A stretch of 15,180 nucleotides of DNA from Magnetococcales bacterium (GTDB taxonomy: Bacteria; Pseudomonadota; Magnetococcia; Magnetococcales; Magnetaquicoccaceae), in NCBI GenBank assembly GCA_015228895.1, contig JADGCR010000032.1:1-15180 (forward strand). The letters run 5' to 3'. Each line of letters starts with the position of its first letter. The stretch's first letter is position 1. A program made the position numbers and the translations under genes. Below the pieces are notes generated by a model. It was given only the letters and a program-made list of their open reading frames with translations. It did not search any database and had not been told where the DNA came from. Shown in pieces: positions 15,101-15,180 of the stretch.

Positions 15101-15180
15101 AGCCATCGCCCGGATCCGCAACACCACGCCGGGGGTCACCCTCATCAGCCCCCCCCCCCCACCCCCAACTCCACCCCCTC
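12153..15180 (+). CDS. gltB: Glutamate synthase large (alpha) subunit, 3' truncated by window edge
   Basis: The ATG at 12153 has AAGGA 6 bases upstream, and the frame is unbroken for 1009 codons to the window end (full-length proteins are about 1500). After a 21-residue propeptide comes Cys22 in HDACGVGF, the nucleophile of the class II glutamine amidotransferase domain (about 22-450). That domain also has NLTHRGAAGADP, HQRYSTNTFPTW and SHNGEINTLRGN. The central domain runs about 475-780. The FMN-binding synthase domain begins near 880 with GAMSFGSISKEAHETLA and SNTGEGGED, then SQGAKPGEGGQLPGHKV. The iron-sulfur cysteines lie past the edge. The enzyme transfers the amide nitrogen of glutamine to 2-oxoglutarate, with GltD supplying electrons from NADPH. 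The last codons read ISPPPPPPTPPP instead of the family's ISPPPHHDIYS, so the final 30 or so bases look unreliable. Confidence 0.96.
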   Translation, partial: MSKYGLPEKQGLYDPRLEHDACGVGFVARINGKKTHDVVRMGLNVLVNLTHRGAAGADPLTGDGAGIMIQLPDAFLRAQTEKLSIRLPPVGDYGVGMIFLPKDKDLMNSCLRLVEQMTAEEGQLFLGWRNVPVSRQARIGYTAKGAEPVIRQAFIGARNRPEDADPMWLERKLYIIRRRVENAVLGYGQEEIKSFYISSFSSRTLVYKGMFLAEQVRAYYPDLSDQTLVSAFAMVHQRYSTNTFPTWGLAHPFRMISHNGEINTLRGNINWMRAREAALSSELFGEDIKKLFPIVPEGLSDSASFDRALEFLVISGRSLPHAMMMLIPEAWENHQHMDDNRKAFYQYHGALMEPWDGPAAVAFTDGRYIGATLDRNGLRPARYQVTRGGLCVMASEAGTIHFPPEEEVKLGRLQPGRMFVIDLEEGRIIDDAEIKESMVTRQPYRQWLQEHLKTLDQLPEGAPSPEDPQSLRLRQRIFGYTEEDLSIILAPMGQDGQEPVGSMGNDAALPVLSDRAVLLFNYFKQLFAQVTNPAIDPIREELVMSLFTQLGPVGNILEETPQHVARIWLSQPILSNAELEKIRGTNSNGLKARTLSTLFNVAEGPDGMKNALSRLFQEISNAVDEGVSLLILSDRGVGPQQAAIPSLLAVSSVHHHLIRSGTRGAASIIMETGEAREVTHFALLVGYGAGAVNPYLAFESLADLVGRGLLPETLTVKEALYNYVKALGKGMLKIFSKMGISTLRSYCGAQIFEAVGLNRRFLERYFTGTFSRLDGVGLHDIARETLTRHKRAFSGNVVFLDDLEIGGDYKFRHDGERHMWTPETISKLQQSTHNDDYKLYKEFARLINQQDRAHCTLRGLFHLKEAEEPLAISEVEPASAIVRRFVTGAMSFGSISKEAHETLAIAMNRLGGRSNTGEGGEDPERFKPRPNGDLARSAIKQVAAGRFGVSSHYLANSDEMQIKISQGAKPGEGGQLPGHKVTEAIARIRNTTPGVTLISPPPPPPTPPP
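15149..15180 (+). other. Aberrant C-rich tail inside gltB, probable sequence artefact
   Basis: Twelve consecutive Cs (15149-15160) are followed by a mix of almost only C and A. The conserved protein here should continue with His-His-Asp-Ile-Tyr codons. The bases keep the frame by chance but encode nothing plausible. Confidence 0.7.

Overview
The window reads as chromosomal DNA of a Gram-negative, GC-rich, proteobacterium-like organism. The support is a large NADPH-type glutamate synthase, Trk potassium uptake genes, OmpR-class two-component systems and a cytochrome b561 operon. I cannot name a genus from the sequence alone. Genes are tightly packed with good Shine-Dalgarno sequences, and there are no RNA genes or CRISPR arrays that I can see.

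Layout: (1) 1-2159, plus strand: the C-terminal part of an SAMHD1/dGTPase-like HD-domain phosphohydrolase (its HD pair lies upstream of the window), followed 3 bases later by a secreted ChaN-type protein fused to a C-terminal PDZ domain. (2) 2160-3087: a gene-poor scar holding a decayed AAA/SMC-type ATPase fragment joined directly to the C-terminal end of an IS630-family transposase, then AT-richer DNA with a candidate promoter and inverted repeats in front of the next gene. (3) 3088-8596: a potassium block. A short KdpD-like sensor kinase (USP, four membrane segments, GAF, kinase core, but no N-terminal KdpD domain) overlaps its KdpE-type response regulator. Converging on them with 8 bases between are trkA-trkH on the minus strand. 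No kdpFABC pump genes are present, so this KdpDE-like pair probably serves the Trk system or distant targets. The trkA promoter region carries 11-bp phased direct repeats of the kind OmpR/PhoB-class regulators bind, a 16-bp perfect palindrome, and an ATCAA-N2-TTGAT element also present just upstream of the kinase gene. This block looks less GC-rich than its flanks. (4) 8597-8997: about 400 bases with no convincing gene. (5) 8998-11922, minus strand: a four-gene operon (cytochrome b561, small exported PepSY-like protein, OmpR-class response regulator, histidine kinase) with 3-8 base gaps or overlaps. (6) 12153 to the end, plus strand: gltB, the glutamate synthase large subunit, divergent from the operon and cut by the window edge. 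Its last roughly 30 bases are an aberrant C-rich run that probably is sequencing or contig-end noise.

Working together: region 3 is a self-contained sense-and-import unit for potassium. Region 5 is an envelope signalling and redox unit in which the exported PepSY protein and the membrane cytochrome are made with a two-component system. The most interesting new hypothesis is that the truncated KdpD/KdpE pair directly controls trkAH through the phased repeats.
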